Source of the DNA: Lachnospiraceae bacterium
GTDB taxonomy: Bacteria; Bacillota; Clostridia; Lachnospirales; Lachnospiraceae
DNA: 64,000 nt
Assembly: GCA_910574745.1 (NCBI GenBank)
Contig: CAJTCE010000001.1
Span: forward strand, 62,001 to 126,000
Direction of reading: 5' to 3'
Made by a program: the position numbers and the translations under genes. Below, one piece after another: positions 38,309 through 47,956 of the stretch; the stretch's first letter is position 1; each line of letters starts with the position of its first letter. The notes under the pieces are model-generated. The model had not been told where the DNA came from, did no database searches, and was given only the letters and a program-made list of their open reading frames with translations.

Positions 38309-38566
38309 TTATTTAGCTCTCTCTACGATTTCAACAAGTCTCCATCTCTTATCCTTGGATAAAGGTCTTGTTTCCATTACTTTTACGGTATCGCCGATGT
38401 TACATTCGTTGTTTTCATCGTGAGCTTTTAACTTGTAGGTTCTTTTCACAATTTTCTTGTAAAGAGGATGTTTTACATGATCTTCCACAGCAACAACGAT
38501 GGTTTTCTGCATTTTATTACTTACGACCCTACCGGTACGTGTTTTTCTTAAATTTCTTTCTTCCAC
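38309..38566 (-). CDS. rpsQ: 30S ribosomal protein S17
   Basis: The 85-residue OB-fold protein carries [20 protein letters not shown] and [20 protein letters not shown], both diagnostic. It binds near helix 11 of 16S rRNA. Confidence 0.97.
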   Translation of the reverse strand: MEERNLRKTRTGRVVSNKMQKTIVVAVEDHVKHPLYKKIVKRTYKLKAHDENNECNIGDTVKVMETRPLSKDKRWRLVEIVERAK

Positions 38567-38591
38567 GATCTATTCTCCTTCCTGTCGAGAA

Positions 38592-38801
38592 TTATTCTGC
38601 AACTTTAGTTTTCTGGGTAATAACCGTACGAATTCTGGCAATGTTCTTACGAACCTCTTTGATTCTGCTGGTATTATCTAACTGATTGGTTGCATTTTGG
38701 AATCTCAAATTGAAAAGTTCTTTTTTAGCAGCTACTAACTCATCTGCTAACTCTGCAGCTGATTTTGCCTTTAAATCTTCTACATATTTATTAGTTTTCA
38801 T
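38592..38801 (-). CDS. rpmC: 50S ribosomal protein L29
   Basis: The 69-residue helical protein [20 protein letters not shown] sits at the exit tunnel. ATG 38801 has AAGGCGG nine bases upstream inside rplP, and the two genes overlap by 11 bases. The open frame reaches 38870 but that part is rplP in another frame. Confidence 0.95.
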   Translation of the reverse strand: MKTNKYVEDLKAKSAAELADELVAAKKELFNLRFQNATNQLDNTSRIKEVRKNIARIRTVITQKTKVAE

Positions 38802-39228
38802 TTGATACACCGCCTTCCAAGTCTGCTTTAGAAACGATTTTACATTTACATGGAAGCTTATGTGTTGCAAGACGTAATGCTTCCCTTGCTACCTCTTCCG
38901 GTACTCCGGCGATTTCAAACATTACGCGGCCTGGCTTAACAACTGCTACCCAGTATTCAAGAGTACCTTTACCGGAACCCATACGTGTTTCTGCTGGTTT
39001 GTTAGTTACTGGTTTATCCGGGAAAATCTTAATCCATACTCGGCCGCCACGTTTGATATAACGAGTCATGGCAACACGGGCTGCTTCAATCTGATTAGAT
39101 TTGATCCAACATGGCTCTAAAGCCACGATACCATATTCGCCGTAGGTAATCGTATTACCCTTTGTACATTTTCCCGCCATGGAACCGCGGAACTGTTTAC
39201 GACGTTTTACTCTTTTCGGCATTAACAT
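38791..39228 (-). CDS. rplP: 50S ribosomal protein L16
   Basis: The 145-residue protein [20 protein letters not shown] includes the [20 protein letters not shown] loop near the A-site tRNA elbow. Start overlaps the rpsC stop by one base (TAATG). Confidence 0.97.
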   Translation of the reverse strand: MLMPKRVKRRKQFRGSMAGKCTKGNTITYGEYGIVALEPCWIKSNQIEAARVAMTRYIKRGGRVWIKIFPDKPVTNKPAETRMGSGKGTLEYWVAVVKPGRVMFEIAGVPEEVAREALRLATHKLPCKCKIVSKADLEGGVSNEN

Positions 39229-39884
39229 TATTTATCGCTCCCTTCCTGATTTCCTTTAGTAGGAAGTACTTCGCCTTTGTAGATCCAAACCTTTACGCCT
39301 ACCTTGCCGTAGGTTGTATCTGCCTCAGCGAATCCATAGTCAATATCTGCTCTCAGTGTCTGAAGAGGAATGGTTCCTTCGCTGTAGAACTCTGTACGAG
39401 CCATATCAGCGCCGCCTAAACGTCCGCTGACGCTTGCCTTGATACCAAGCGCTCCGCCCTTCATGGTTCTGCCCATGCAGGATTTCATGGCACGTCTGAA
39501 GGATACACGGTTCTCTAACTGTCCGGCAATGTTCTCTGCAACTAACTGTGCATCTCTGTCGGGTTTCTTGATTTCTTTAATATCTACTAAAACTTTCTTG
39601 TCTGTCAGCTTGGAAAGTTCTTTTTTGGTTACCTCGATTTCCGCACCGCCTTTTCCGATAACAACGCCCGGTTTTGCTGTATAGAGGATAACCTTTACTC
39701 TGTCGGATGCTCTCTCGATTTCAATCTTGGAAACGCCCGCACTGTATAATTTTTTCTTAAGGTATTTTCTGATGTTGTAATCTTCTACTAAGTAATCAGC
39801 GAACTCACCATCAGCATACCATCTGGAATCCCAATCTTTAATAACGCCGACCCTTAAGCCGTGAGGATTAACTTTCTGTCCCAT
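39228..39884 (-). CDS. rpsC: 30S ribosomal protein S3
   Basis: The 218-residue protein [20 protein letters not shown] has the KH RNA-binding motif ([17 protein letters not shown]) and the [20 protein letters not shown] block. It lines the mRNA entry site. Confidence 0.97.
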   Translation of the reverse strand: MGQKVNPHGLRVGVIKDWDSRWYADGEFADYLVEDYNIRKYLKKKLYSAGVSKIEIERASDRVKVILYTAKPGVVIGKGGAEIEVTKKELSKLTDKKVLVDIKEIKKPDRDAQLVAENIAGQLENRVSFRRAMKSCMGRTMKGGALGIKASVSGRLGGADMARTEFYSEGTIPLQTLRADIDYGFAEADTTYGKVGVKVWIYKGEVLPTKGNQEGSDK

Positions 39885-39895
39885 TACTTTTCCTC

Positions 39896-40282
39896 CTATC
39901 TTTCATCAAGCACGATTGTGATGTGACTTGTTCTTTTTAAGATTCTGTAAGCCCTGCCCTGCGCTCTTGGCTGTACACGCTTCATGGTAGGCCCCTGGTT
40001 TGCGTAGCACTCTGCAATATAAAGCTTATCAGCGCTCATATGGTTGTTGTTCTCCGCATTTGCGATTGCGGATTCTAATAACTTCTTGATAACGCTGGAT
40101 GCGTATCTGGGATTGTAAGCTAAAATACCCAAAGCAGTTTCAACATCCTTGCCTCTGATGGCATCTAATACAAAACAAGCCTTTTGCGCCGGAATTCTGG
40201 CATAAGAAACCTTTGCGCTGGGTCTTGTGTCTTTATTACTGTTTCTCTCCCTTTTGATCTGGGATCTATGTCCTTTTGCCAT
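39896..40282 (-). CDS. rplV: 50S ribosomal protein L22
   Basis: The 128-residue protein ends with the extended loop and [20 protein letters not shown], which lines the exit tunnel. The core [20 protein letters not shown] is typical. Confidence 0.97.
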   Translation of the reverse strand: MAKGHRSQIKRERNSNKDTRPSAKVSYARIPAQKACFVLDAIRGKDVETALGILAYNPRYASSVIKKLLESAIANAENNNHMSADKLYIAECYANQGPTMKRVQPRAQGRAYRILKRTSHITIVLDER

Positions 40283-40302
40283 GGATGAAACCTCCTTTCA
40301 AA

Positions 40303-40584
40303 TTATCTAACTCTTGATTTCTTTTCGTCTTTTCCATGTCCTCTATAAGTTCTGGTTGCTACGAACTCACCTAACTTGTGACCAACCATATCCTCTGTAA
40401 CATATACAGGTACATGTTTTCTTCCGTCATGGACAGCAAAGGTGTGTCCTACGAAGGAAGGGAATATCGTGGAACGACGGGACCAGGTTTTGATAACTTG
40501 TTTCTGTCCTGCTTCATTCATAGCATCTACTTTTTTCAGTAAGCTTGCATCTGCAAACGGTCCTTTTTTCAGTGATCTTGCCAT
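40303..40584 (-). CDS. rpsS: 30S ribosomal protein S19
   Basis: The 93-residue protein [20 protein letters not shown] shows [20 protein letters not shown] and [13 protein letters not shown]. It lies at the subunit head near the A site. Confidence 0.97.
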   Translation of the reverse strand: MARSLKKGPFADASLLKKVDAMNEAGQKQVIKTWSRRSTIFPSFVGHTFAVHDGRKHVPVYVTEDMVGHKLGEFVATRTYRGHGKDEKKSRVR

Positions 40585-40600
40585 TTTGATTCCTCCTTAT

Positions 40601-41443
40601 CTACTTAATAGCTCTGCCGTCTCTACGTCTTACGATTAACTTGTTGGATTGTTTCTTTTTCTTACGAGTCTTAAGACCGAGAGCAGGTTTACCCCAAGGT
40701 GTGCATGGTCCGGGACGACCGATTCCGGTCTTTCCTTCTCCACCGCCGTGCGGATGGTCGTTGGGGTTCATAACAGAACCACGAACTGTAGGGCGGATAC
40801 CCATATGGCGTTTGCGTCCTGCTTTACCGATTTTGATAAGGTTGTGATCACCATTGCCTACTACACCGATTGTTGCGCGGCATCCGATAGGCACCATTCT
40901 CATTTCGCCGGAAGGTAAACGAAGGGTTGCATATTTTCCTTCCTTAGCCATTAACTGTGCGCTGTTTCCTGCTGAACGAACCATCTGTCCGCCCTTGCCG
41001 GGCTGCAGCTCAATATTGTGAACCTGAGTACCTACGGGAATTGCTGTTAAAGGCAGGCAGTTGCCTACTTTTACTTCAGCTGTTGCGCCGTTCATAACGG
41101 TCATGCCGTCTGTTAAGCCCTCGGGAGCAAGGATATATGCTTTCTCGCCGTCTGCATAGCAGATTAAAGCGATATTAGCGGAACGGTTAGGATCATACTC
41201 GATACCGATTACTTTTGCGGGGATGCCGTCTTTATTTCTCTTGAAATCGATGATTCTGTATTTTCTCCTGTTTCCGCCTCCGCGGTGTCTGACTGTGATT
41301 TTACCCTGATTGTTACGACCGGCATTCTTGCTCAAGGAAGTGCAAAGGGATTTTTCCGGTGTTGTCTTGGTAATTTCGGAAAAATCGGAACCAGTCATAT
41401 TCCTTCTGGATGGTGTATATGGGTTATATGTCTTAATTCCCAT
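40601..41443 (-). CDS. rplB: 50S ribosomal protein L2
   Basis: The 280-residue protein starts [20 protein letters not shown] (ATG 41443, AAGGAG eight bases away). It includes the [20 protein letters not shown] block with the His implicated in peptidyl transfer support. The open frame to 41467 lacks a better start. Confidence 0.97.
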   Translation of the reverse strand: MGIKTYNPYTPSRRNMTGSDFSEITKTTPEKSLCTSLSKNAGRNNQGKITVRHRGGGNRRKYRIIDFKRNKDGIPAKVIGIEYDPNRSANIALICYADGEKAYILAPEGLTDGMTVMNGATAEVKVGNCLPLTAIPVGTQVHNIELQPGKGGQMVRSAGNSAQLMAKEGKYATLRLPSGEMRMVPIGCRATIGVVGNGDHNLIKIGKAGRKRHMGIRPTVRGSVMNPNDHPHGGGEGKTGIGRPGPCTPWGKPALGLKTRKKKKQSNKLIVRRRDGRAIK

Positions 41444-41502
41444 GGTTGTTTCTCCTTTCGATTGCATTTGTCATCACGCTTGTGTGCGTATGGTTTGACA
41501 TC

Positions 41503-41802
41503 TTAGAGACCTGCGAAAATCTCGATGTCCTTGCTGTCTTCTGTCAACCAGACCATGGCTTTCTTTGTCTTAGCGGTTTTTCCCACTGTCATGCCGCGTC
41601 TTTTTTTCTTGCCTTCGCAATTCATTGTGTTGACCTTGGCTACCTTAGCGCCTTCAAACATTTTTTCAACAGCTTCTTTAATCATGCTTTTATTTGCTTC
41701 CGGGTGTACTAAGAATGTGTATTTCTTCTCTCCCATGCCGGCCATACTCTTTTCGGTAATAACCGGTTTTAAGATAACGTCATAATACTGGATTGCTGCC
41801 AT
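41503..41802 (-). CDS. rplW: 50S ribosomal protein L23
   Basis: The 99-residue protein [20 protein letters not shown] docks trigger factor and SRP at the tunnel exit. Start overlaps rplD stop by one base. Confidence 0.97.
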   Translation of the reverse strand: MAAIQYYDVILKPVITEKSMAGMGEKKYTFLVHPEANKSMIKEAVEKMFEGAKVAKVNTMNCEGKKKRRGMTVGKTAKTKKAMVWLTEDSKDIEIFAGL

Positions 41803-42422
41803 TATGCATACACCTCCTCAAGCTTTTTGGCGGAGTCCTTGGTAAGAACTACTTTTTTCGCTTTCATAACATCGTATACATTGATGGTATTTGTCAGAGC
41901 CGTATTGATCTTATTTAAGTTTCTTGCACTCATAACAATATTTGCATCGTTATCAGCCAAAACTACCAGACCGTTTTCAACCTGTAAGTTATCCATAACA
42001 GCTTTGAAAGCTTTTGTTTTAATTTCATCTAATTTTAATTCATCAACAACGATTAAATTTCCGTCCTGCACCTTGCTTGTTAAAGCAGATTTCAATGCAG
42101 CGCGTCTTTCTTTCTTATTTAATCTGATTGTGTAATCTCTGGGTGTGGGAGCGAATACAACGCCGCCTCCTGTCCACTGGGGAGATCTTGTTGAACCCTG
42201 TCTTGCATGACCGGTTCCTTTCTGTCTCCAGGGTTTTCTTCCGCCGCCGGAAACTTCAGAACGTGTTTTTGCCTTCTGTGTTCCCTGACGTTTGTTGGCA
42301 AGCTGTGCAACGACTGCCAAATGTACCAGATGTTCATTTACTTCAACACCGAATACCGCATCGTTTAAGTCCATTTTGCCGACTTCCTTGCCTTCCATAT
42401 TATAAACAGATACGTTTGCCAT
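41802..42422 (-). CDS. rplD: 50S ribosomal protein L4
   Basis: The 206-residue protein has the tunnel loop [20 protein letters not shown] followed by [12 protein letters not shown]. In some bacteria L4 represses the S10 operon through the rpsJ leader; such a leader structure exists here. Confidence 0.97.
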   Translation of the reverse strand: MANVSVYNMEGKEVGKMDLNDAVFGVEVNEHLVHLAVVAQLANKRQGTQKAKTRSEVSGGGRKPWRQKGTGHARQGSTRSPQWTGGGVVFAPTPRDYTIRLNKKERRAALKSALTSKVQDGNLIVVDELKLDEIKTKAFKAVMDNLQVENGLVVLADNDANIVMSARNLNKINTALTNTINVYDVMKAKKVVLTKDSAKKLEEVYA

Positions 42423-42447
42423 CTGAATGGTCCTCCTTTCGTCCTAA

Positions 42448-43131
42448 TTAAGCTTCAACCTTAACGGTTTCTTTGATTGTTACTAATGCTTTTTTAGGTC
42501 CCGGTACTGCACCTTTGATTAAAAGTAAATTCTTCTCAGCATCAACTCTTACAACCTGAAGATTCTGGATCGTTACTTTCTTGCATCCCATATGTCCGGG
42601 CATTCCTTTCCCTTTGAACACCTTGGAAGGGGAAGAACATGCGCCGTTGGAACCCTGATGACGGTGGAACTTGGAACCGTGAGCCATAGGTCCTCTGTGC
42701 TGTCCGAATCTCTTGATCGCACCCTGGAAGCCTTTACCTTTGGAAATTGCGCTTGCGTCAATCTTGTCGCCGGCTTCAAAGATGTCAGCTTTGATTTCTG
42801 CGCCGAGCGTATACTCGTCCGCGTTTTCAAACTTAAATTCCCTCACATATCTCTTGGCGGAAACGCCTGCCTTGTCAAAATGACCTTTTAAGGCTTTGTT
42901 TACGCCATGTCTGTGTACGATTTCTTTCTTTCCTGCTTTATCTTTGTTGACAATCTTTTCTTTCTTATCAACAAAGCCGACCTGTACTGCACTGTAACCG
43001 TCGTTGTCTACTGTCTTGATCTGGGTTACAACACAAGGTCCTGCCTGAAGAACGGTAACAGGAATTAATGCGCCGTCTTCATCGAAGATTTGAGTCATTC
43101 CGACTTTTGTTGCTAAAATAGCTTTCTTCAT
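42448..43131 (-). CDS. rplC: 50S ribosomal protein L3
   Basis: The 227-residue protein [20 protein letters not shown] contains the [20 protein letters not shown] and [20 protein letters not shown] blocks near the peptidyl transferase centre. It is about 15 residues longer than the common 210, with extra charged residues in the first third. Confidence 0.97.
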   Translation of the reverse strand: MKKAILATKVGMTQIFDEDGALIPVTVLQAGPCVVTQIKTVDNDGYSAVQVGFVDKKEKIVNKDKAGKKEIVHRHGVNKALKGHFDKAGVSAKRYVREFKFENADEYTLGAEIKADIFEAGDKIDASAISKGKGFQGAIKRFGQHRGPMAHGSKFHRHQGSNGACSSPSKVFKGKGMPGHMGCKKVTIQNLQVVRVDAEKNLLLIKGAVPGPKKALVTIKETVKVEA

Positions 43132-43272
43132 TTTGTTACCTCCTTGTTTCTACAGCGGAACGGGTCATAGGTTTCCCTCGCCGTTCATACTAGATCCAGG
43201 TACATATAAGTGGAACTTTTCGTTGCTTCTATATAAACCTAATTTCAGGATCTAATCTGTTGCTTTTCAAAA
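43132..43272 (-). promoter_or_regulatory. Structured rpsJ-rplC spacer
   Basis: In this 141-base transcribed gap AGATCC (43248-43253) pairs with GGATCT (43192-43197), enclosing further AGGT/ACCT pairing, and GAACGG (43181-43186) pairs with CCGTTC (43158-43163) just before the rplC ribosome binding site. The usual spacer here is short, so a regulatory or processing role is plausible. Confidence 0.45.
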
Positions 43273-43587
43273 TCATTTCATTTTGATACCGATGAAAACA
43301 CCGGCAGGCATCTCCAGTCTCTGTAATGCATCCACGGTTTTCTGTGTGGGTGTGATTACGTCGATCAATCTCTTGTGGGTTCTCTGCTCAAACTGCTCAC
43401 GGGAATCTTTGTACTTGTGAGTAGCTCTTAAGATGGTTACTACTTCCTTCTTGGTAGGAAGGGGTACCGGTCCGCTTACCTGAGATCCGTTCTTTTTGAC
43501 TGTTTCGATGATTTTTTTGGCAGATGCATCAACCAACTGATGATCGTAGGCTTTTAATGTAATTCTCATTACCTGCTGATTTGCCAT
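43273..43587 (-). CDS. rpsJ: 30S ribosomal protein S10
   Basis: The 104-residue protein [20 protein letters not shown] includes [20 protein letters not shown] and is also NusE, the antitermination partner of NusB. It is the first gene of the superoperon; AAAGGAGGC lies upstream. Confidence 0.97.
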   Translation of the reverse strand: MANQQVMRITLKAYDHQLVDASAKKIIETVKKNGSQVSGPVPLPTKKEVVTILRATHKYKDSREQFEQRTHKRLIDVITPTQKTVDALQRLEMPAGVFIGIKMK

Positions 43588-43816
43588 AAAAAAAGTCGCC
43601 TCCTTTTCGCACTTTTTACTTTAAGTACGACAAGCGGTGACTGTACACTCTCCCGTGTGTGTCCTAAAGACTTTCACACGTTGTTTCTATCTCTCCGATA
43701 GACATTTTACGTTTGTACAGTGACTTGTCGTCAGTTTCCTAACTTGACATTCGCTCCACGGAAAACCTGCAACACGTGCAGCAACCTCGCGCTTCATAGC
43801 TATCAATGCCACAGCA
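43588..43816 (-). ncRNA. S10 operon leader RNA
   Basis: The transcribed leader of about 230 bases folds into a long stem: ACGACAAG and ACTGTACA of 43714-43731 pair with the mirror arm at 43627-43647, with a small internal loop. Inside are two more hairpins, CTATCGGAGAGATAG (43686-43700) and CGTGTG..CACACG around 43654-43680. This fits a protein-binding leader controlling the operon; which protein binds is unknown. Confidence 0.6.
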
Positions 43817-43822
43817 ATTGCT

Positions 43823-43851
43823 AGTATATAGGAAAAAAGGGCGGTTTGCAA
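43823..43851 (-). promoter_or_regulatory. Promoter of the S10-spc-alpha superoperon
   Basis: On the minus strand TTGCAA (43846-43851) and TATACT (43823-43828) are 17 bases apart; A/T-rich sequence upstream could act as an UP element. It places the transcript start near 43816. Confidence 0.7.
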
Positions 43852-43978
43852 GCTTTTTTTTTCAAAGGCATAAAAAATATTGTATTTTTTGAGAAACAAT
43901 CCGTTTTTTCTTCTGCCCGCTTCCTATTTTCTGTGCAAACCACTCTATTTCCCCGTATTAATAAACTATTTTACCACA

Positions 43979-44932
43979 TTACCCCCAATATTGATTTACA
44001 TAATCCATCGCATCATCCCGGGAAACATCTAATTTCATAATAATTCTGGATTCCGTGTCCTCCCTGGATACGCCCAATTCCTTACAAGTTTCTATCAGCG
44101 CCTTTATACTCTCTTTTATTCCTTCTTTTATTCCTTCGCTCTTCCCCTTCTCAATCCCTATTTCCTCCTGCTCCATCATTAATTCTTCAAATGCTCTGCA
44201 CATACCCTTTTCCTCCTCTTCTATTTTCCTGATAATCGGTTTTAAACTCAAGTTGACCGCGATTGCCATTTCCGTCTCCCGTTCCAAATTCCGAAAACCT
44301 TCACTTCCCAATAATTCTCTAAGCCTTTCCCTGTCATTCCGACATTGTAGCGCCTGAAAAAATTCCTTTAAATCAGTCCGGTATGCTCCCGCATCCACAA
44401 AATCTGCCTCTATGACACATATCTTATAGTCCTGCAGATATTCCTCTGAGCATTCCTTCAATTCTTTCGGAACCTCCAGCATCTCCTTAAGCCTCCTAGG
44501 ACCTCTCCATTTTCCTTCTCCCAGATACAGCACAATGCTGATGACAGGTACAAGCCGGTCTGATTCCTTCATTCTGCTCTTCTTCTCTATGTACTCCGCA
44601 TACTCCTTTTCACTACGATGCTTCTTGTCCTTTTCCCCAATCTGCTTCTCATACTCTCCGCCGTCATAGACCATAATCCGCTCCGGCATCCCATAGTCGC
44701 TCTCTGTTTCCAATTCTATGCCATAGCGCATCCGGAGCTTTTCATGCTCCATGAAAACATCCCTGCTTTTCTCTCCCGCAAAACTTCCCGCAGACGGATA
44801 TATCCCCCGTATCTTCACAAGTGCACCTTCCATTACAATTTCCTTTCCGCCGTATAGATGCACATTAATAAAATCCGCAAATCTTTTCTTATCCGCAAAA
44901 TACGGCCTTGTATAAACATCCTTCTTTCCCAT
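43979..44932 (-). CDS. Rpn/PD-(D/E)XK nuclease family protein
   Basis: The 317-residue protein belongs to the Rpn (PF12784-type, once called 'transposase') group: N-terminal nuclease-like region with DFINVHLYGGKEIV and a later VMVYDGG/SIVLYLGEGKWRGPRRLKE-type block, then a helical C-terminus (ELLGSEGFRNLERE) with a short IKEGIKESIKAL repeat. Rpn proteins promote RecA-independent recombination in E. coli, and some act in phage defence. The usual nuclease Asp and Glu-x-Lys are not easily placed, so activity is uncertain. ATG 44932 follows AAAGGA. No transposon ends are visible. Confidence 0.75.
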   Translation of the reverse strand: MGKKDVYTRPYFADKKRFADFINVHLYGGKEIVMEGALVKIRGIYPSAGSFAGEKSRDVFMEHEKLRMRYGIELETESDYGMPERIMVYDGGEYEKQIGEKDKKHRSEKEYAEYIEKKSRMKESDRLVPVISIVLYLGEGKWRGPRRLKEMLEVPKELKECSEEYLQDYKICVIEADFVDAGAYRTDLKEFFQALQCRNDRERLRELLGSEGFRNLERETEMAIAVNLSLKPIIRKIEEEEKGMCRAFEELMMEQEEIGIEKGKSEGIKEGIKESIKALIETCKELGVSREDTESRIIMKLDVSRDDAMDYVNQYWG

Positions 44933-45268
44933 TGCATTCCTTTCCGGCCGCACAAAAAACAGTTTAGAAAAATTCTCTGCCCGCCTTTCATCAGCCATTA
45001 TTAAATTATGATTTGTGAAACATGGCTGAATCGCCGGAACCGGACAAGCCGGTATATTAAGCCCCGAACGGGACCAAGACTTTCACACAAAGCAGAACCT
45101 CTTCTACTTTTCTATGTATTATAAAATAAGACATTTCTCTTTGTCAATATAATATCAACAAATTCATCAACGTTTTTTCGTTACGCCCAACAACTCCCTC
45201 TCTACCCACGCCCTTCCTATTCCATAATTTTTTGCTATACCACAAACCCTTCCCCCTAAGAACTAAGC
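44933..45268. other. 336-bp gap without identified features
   Basis: The sequence between the Rpn gene start and the large inverted repeat contains only a short GC stem (CCGGAACCGG..CCGG near 45032-45052). I see no gene or clear promoter. Confidence 0.4.
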
Positions 45269-45433
45269 CGGAATGAGAAAGTGAAATGCAGCCGGTGGGG
45301 AATGAGGGTATGCCGGTAAAGAAAAATCTGTTAGAAAAACACCGATTGGAAGCCGGCTATGAAAAACAAAAAGACTTTTTCCTTACCGGCATAACCCCGT
45401 TCCCCGCCGGCTGCATTTCACCTTCTCATTCCG
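45269..45433. repeat. 58-bp imperfect inverted repeat
   Basis: The arms 45269-45326 and 45376-45433 match as reverse complements at about 52 of 58 positions, with a 49-base loop. Most differences are transitions that still allow G-U pairs on one strand, so an RNA copy would form a stable rod. There is no U-run on either side. It begins 20 bases after the symporter stop. Confidence 0.8.
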
Positions 45434-45453
45434 TTTCCTTCTATATAATACCC

Positions 45454-46992
45454 TTACTTCGCCTTACACTCTGCCTTAACCCTCTCAAACTCGTCCATAA
45501 CATCCTGCCCGGGCGCTCCAGTCGCCAGACTGACTATCACATTTACCGCAATCGCCACAACAAACGCCGGAAGCAGTTCATAAATCCCCCAGATTCCTCC
45601 TACGGGCTTTACTAAAAACTTCCATACAAACACCATAACGCCTCCGGTAAACATTCCTGCAAGAGCCCCCCATTTATTAGAACGTTTCCAGAACAACGCC
45701 AAAAGCACAACCGGTCCGAATGCAGCTCCAAAGCCCGCCCAGGCAAAGGAAACAATATCAAACACCGAACTGTTCGGATCCCATGCGATAAATACTGCAA
45801 TTACAGAAATAATGACCACCGATATTCTGGCAATCATCATAGCCGCCTTTTCCGACAAATCCTTAAAAAATACTTCCTTTATAATGTTCTGGGACACGCT
45901 GGAGGATGCCGCCAAAAGCTGGGAATCCGCCGTGGACATGGTTGCCGCCAGAATACCCGCCAGAATCAGTCCTGCAACCAGCGCCGCCAAAACGCCGTGT
46001 CTGCTGATAACCGTAGCAATAGCAATAATAATGGTTTCCGAATCTGTCAATTCAGGAATTACCCCGCCTTTGCTCATAGCGTTGCCTACAACACCGATGG
46101 CAATTGCCACGCCCAAAGAAATCACAACCCATACAGAAGCAATTCTTCTGGACATTTTTAATTTCTGAGGATCTTCTATCGCCATAAACCGCAAAAGTAC
46201 ATGAGGCATGCCAAAATATCCAAGCCCCCACGCCAGCATGGAAAAAATATTCATAATACCATAATCTCCCGCTACGCCGCTTGCCGTATCGTAAATGGAC
46301 GTCAGGCTGAAATATCCCGCCATGGTATTCGCATTGGCAAGCACATTGTCCACTCCGCCTGCGGTAACAACGCCATAGCCGAGCACTACAAAAATCGCAA
46401 TTGTCATAACAATACTTTGCAAGAAGTCCGAAGTACTCGCCGCTAAAAAGCCGCCCAAAGTAGTATAGCCCACAATAACAACCGCACTGATTATCATAGC
46501 CACAAAATAGTCTATATTAAATAAAGACGCAAACAACTTTCCACAGGCAGCAAATCCCGATGCCGTATAAGGAACAAAGAAAATAATAATTACAATCGCC
46601 GCAATGATAGATAAGATTCTTTTTTCATCCCTGTAGCGGTTGGAAAAGAAAACCGGAAGGGTTGTGGAATTGTTGCAGGCTACCGTATACTTCCGAAGCC
46701 TTTTTGCCACGATCAGCCAATTAATATAAGTACCTATGGCAAGACCTGCTGCAGTCCAGAAAGCGTCTGCCACACCCGTTAAATATGCCACGCCGGGCAG
46801 TCCCATTAACAGCCAGCTGCTCATGTCAGAAGCTTCCGCACTCATTGCCGTAACAAAAGGCCCCAGCCTTCTTCCTCCTAAATAAAAGTCATCCGTTGTC
46901 TTATTCTTTTTTGAAAATACAACTCCAATCCAGATTACCAACAGCAAATATACAATAATTGTAATCAAAATACAAATATTTGACGTTGTCAT
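45454..46992 (-). CDS. putP: Sodium/solute symporter, PutP-like
   Basis: The 512-residue protein has about 13 transmembrane helices of the SSS family. The motif DFYLGGRRLGPFVTAMSAEA followed by SDMSSWLLMGLPG is that of PutP, which couples L-proline uptake to Na+; later FGMPHVLLRFMAI is typical too. The substrate call rests on overall resemblance. It is a single gene behind a moderate promoter; a large inverted repeat follows its stop. Confidence 0.9.
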   Translation of the reverse strand: MTTSNICILITIIVYLLLVIWIGVVFSKKNKTTDDFYLGGRRLGPFVTAMSAEASDMSSWLLMGLPGVAYLTGVADAFWTAAGLAIGTYINWLIVAKRLRKYTVACNNSTTLPVFFSNRYRDEKRILSIIAAIVIIIFFVPYTASGFAACGKLFASLFNIDYFVAMIISAVVIVGYTTLGGFLAASTSDFLQSIVMTIAIFVVLGYGVVTAGGVDNVLANANTMAGYFSLTSIYDTASGVAGDYGIMNIFSMLAWGLGYFGMPHVLLRFMAIEDPQKLKMSRRIASVWVVISLGVAIAIGVVGNAMSKGGVIPELTDSETIIIAIATVISRHGVLAALVAGLILAGILAATMSTADSQLLAASSSVSQNIIKEVFFKDLSEKAAMMIARISVVIISVIAVFIAWDPNSSVFDIVSFAWAGFGAAFGPVVLLALFWKRSNKWGALAGMFTGGVMVFVWKFLVKPVGGIWGIYELLPAFVVAIAVNVIVSLATGAPGQDVMDEFERVKAECKAK

Positions 46993-47050
46993 ATGTAACT
47001 CTACTCCTCTCTCATTTTACTGTCATTTTTCACTTTTTATACTCACTTTT

Positions 47051-47078
47051 CCCATAATAGCACAGGTTATACTGTCAA
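47051..47078 (-). promoter_or_regulatory. Likely promoter of the PutP-like symporter
   Basis: On the minus strand TTGACA (47073-47078) and TATGGG (47051-47056) lie 16 bases apart. The -10 is poor, and the -35 is perfect. It follows directly on the terminator of the upstream gene. Confidence 0.45.
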
Positions 47079-47084
47079 CACAAG

Positions 47085-47122
47085 AAAAAAAGAACAGTAC
47101 TGCATATATACAGCCTGCTCTT
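47085..47122 (-). terminator. Terminator after the DUF4190 gene
   Basis: On the minus strand AAGAGCAG pairs with CTGTTCTT (one mismatch) around a loop with further CTG/CAG pairing, followed by TTTTTTTCTTG. It lies 48 bases beyond the stop of the gene at 47170. Confidence 0.6.
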
Positions 47123-47169
47123 TTTATCAATCATTTTTTAATTATCTGCTAAAGGCCCAATTTTATTTC

Positions 47170-47925
47170 TTATATATCAACCAGCATCCCAAACAATATA
47201 ATCGCTCCCAGTATCACTCCTATAATGCCGCAGATCATACCTGCAATCGACATCCCCGGCATTTCGCCCCTATTATCCTTTTTGGATAATACTGCAAGAA
47301 CAATTGCCGCAATTCCCAAAGTTACAGAAATAATATTGGTACAGCAACATACGATAGAAGCAATTCCGCAAATCAGCGAAATGATTGCCATTGCACCGGT
47401 TCCTCCTGATTTTCCGGACTGTGCATAAATGTTTTCCTGATAGGACTGATAATAAGGATCGGGAGTACCGTAAGGATTATTTTGTCCATAGGAATTACCT
47501 GCATTATACTGTCCGTTTATATAATAGGGATTATCCATACCGGACTGACCACTCATATTGTAGCTACTATTCATGCCGGACTGACCGTTCATATTATAGC
47601 TGTTATCCATACCAGGCTGACTATTCACATTATATCCGCTATTCATACCCGGCTGACCATTCACATTATATCCGCTATTCATACCGGGCTGACCATTCCT
47701 GTTATAGCCACTATTCATACCGGACTGATCATTCATATTGCAGCCGTTATCCATACCAGAGTAACCATTCAAATTATACCCGCTATTCATACCGGGCTGG
47801 CCGTTCCTATTATATTCATTACCCGTACCAGACTGACCATTCATATTATAGCCATTATTTCCATCCGGCTGACTGTATAAATTGTCAGGATTATCCTGTC
47901 CCTGATTCATCATATTGTTATCCAT
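47170..47925 (-). CDS. DUF4190 membrane protein with 12-residue repeats
   Basis: The 251-residue protein has a long N-terminal region of low complexity made of about ten copies of a 12-residue unit, consensus GMNSGYNxNGQP, and two transmembrane helices at the end (GAMAIISLICGIASIVCCC and GMSIAGMICGIIGVILGAI), the DUF4190 pattern. The tail is probably cytoplasmic. Function is unknown; such Asn/Gly/Tyr-rich tails can self-associate, which is inference. It follows a paralogue at 47957 by 31 bases and likely shares its transcript. The opposite strand stays open across the repeats only because of the repeat period. Confidence 0.75.
   Translation of the reverse strand: MDNNMMNQGQDNPDNLYSQPDGNNGYNMNGQSGTGNEYNRNGQPGMNSGYNLNGYSGMDNGCNMNDQSGMNSGYNRNGQPGMNSGYNVNGQPGMNSGYNVNSQPGMDNSYNMNGQSGMNSSYNMSGQSGMDNPYYINGQYNAGNSYGQNNPYGTPDPYYQSYQENIYAQSGKSGGTGAMAIISLICGIASIVCCCTNIISVTLGIAAIVLAVLSKKDNRGEMPGMSIAGMICGIIGVILGAIILFGMLVDI
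47500..47862 (-). repeat. 36-bp coding tandem repeat, about ten units
   Basis: The repeats encode GMNSGYNxNGQP-like units and differ mainly at the third codon position and at single residues (S/P, N/D). Two middle units are nearly identical, which suggests recent slippage. Copy number is likely to vary between strains. Confidence 0.75.
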
Positions 47926-47956
47926 GCCCGCTCCTCAAAGTCATATTCCCGTCTTC

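Noticed and set aside
45286-45615. Plus-strand open frame of 109 residues
   Set aside because: It starts within the inverted repeat and runs antisense into the symporter; no ribosome binding site.
47500-47862. Regular repeats that might be read as a CRISPR array
   Set aside because: Units are directly adjacent without unique spacers, lie in frame, and encode a protein tail.
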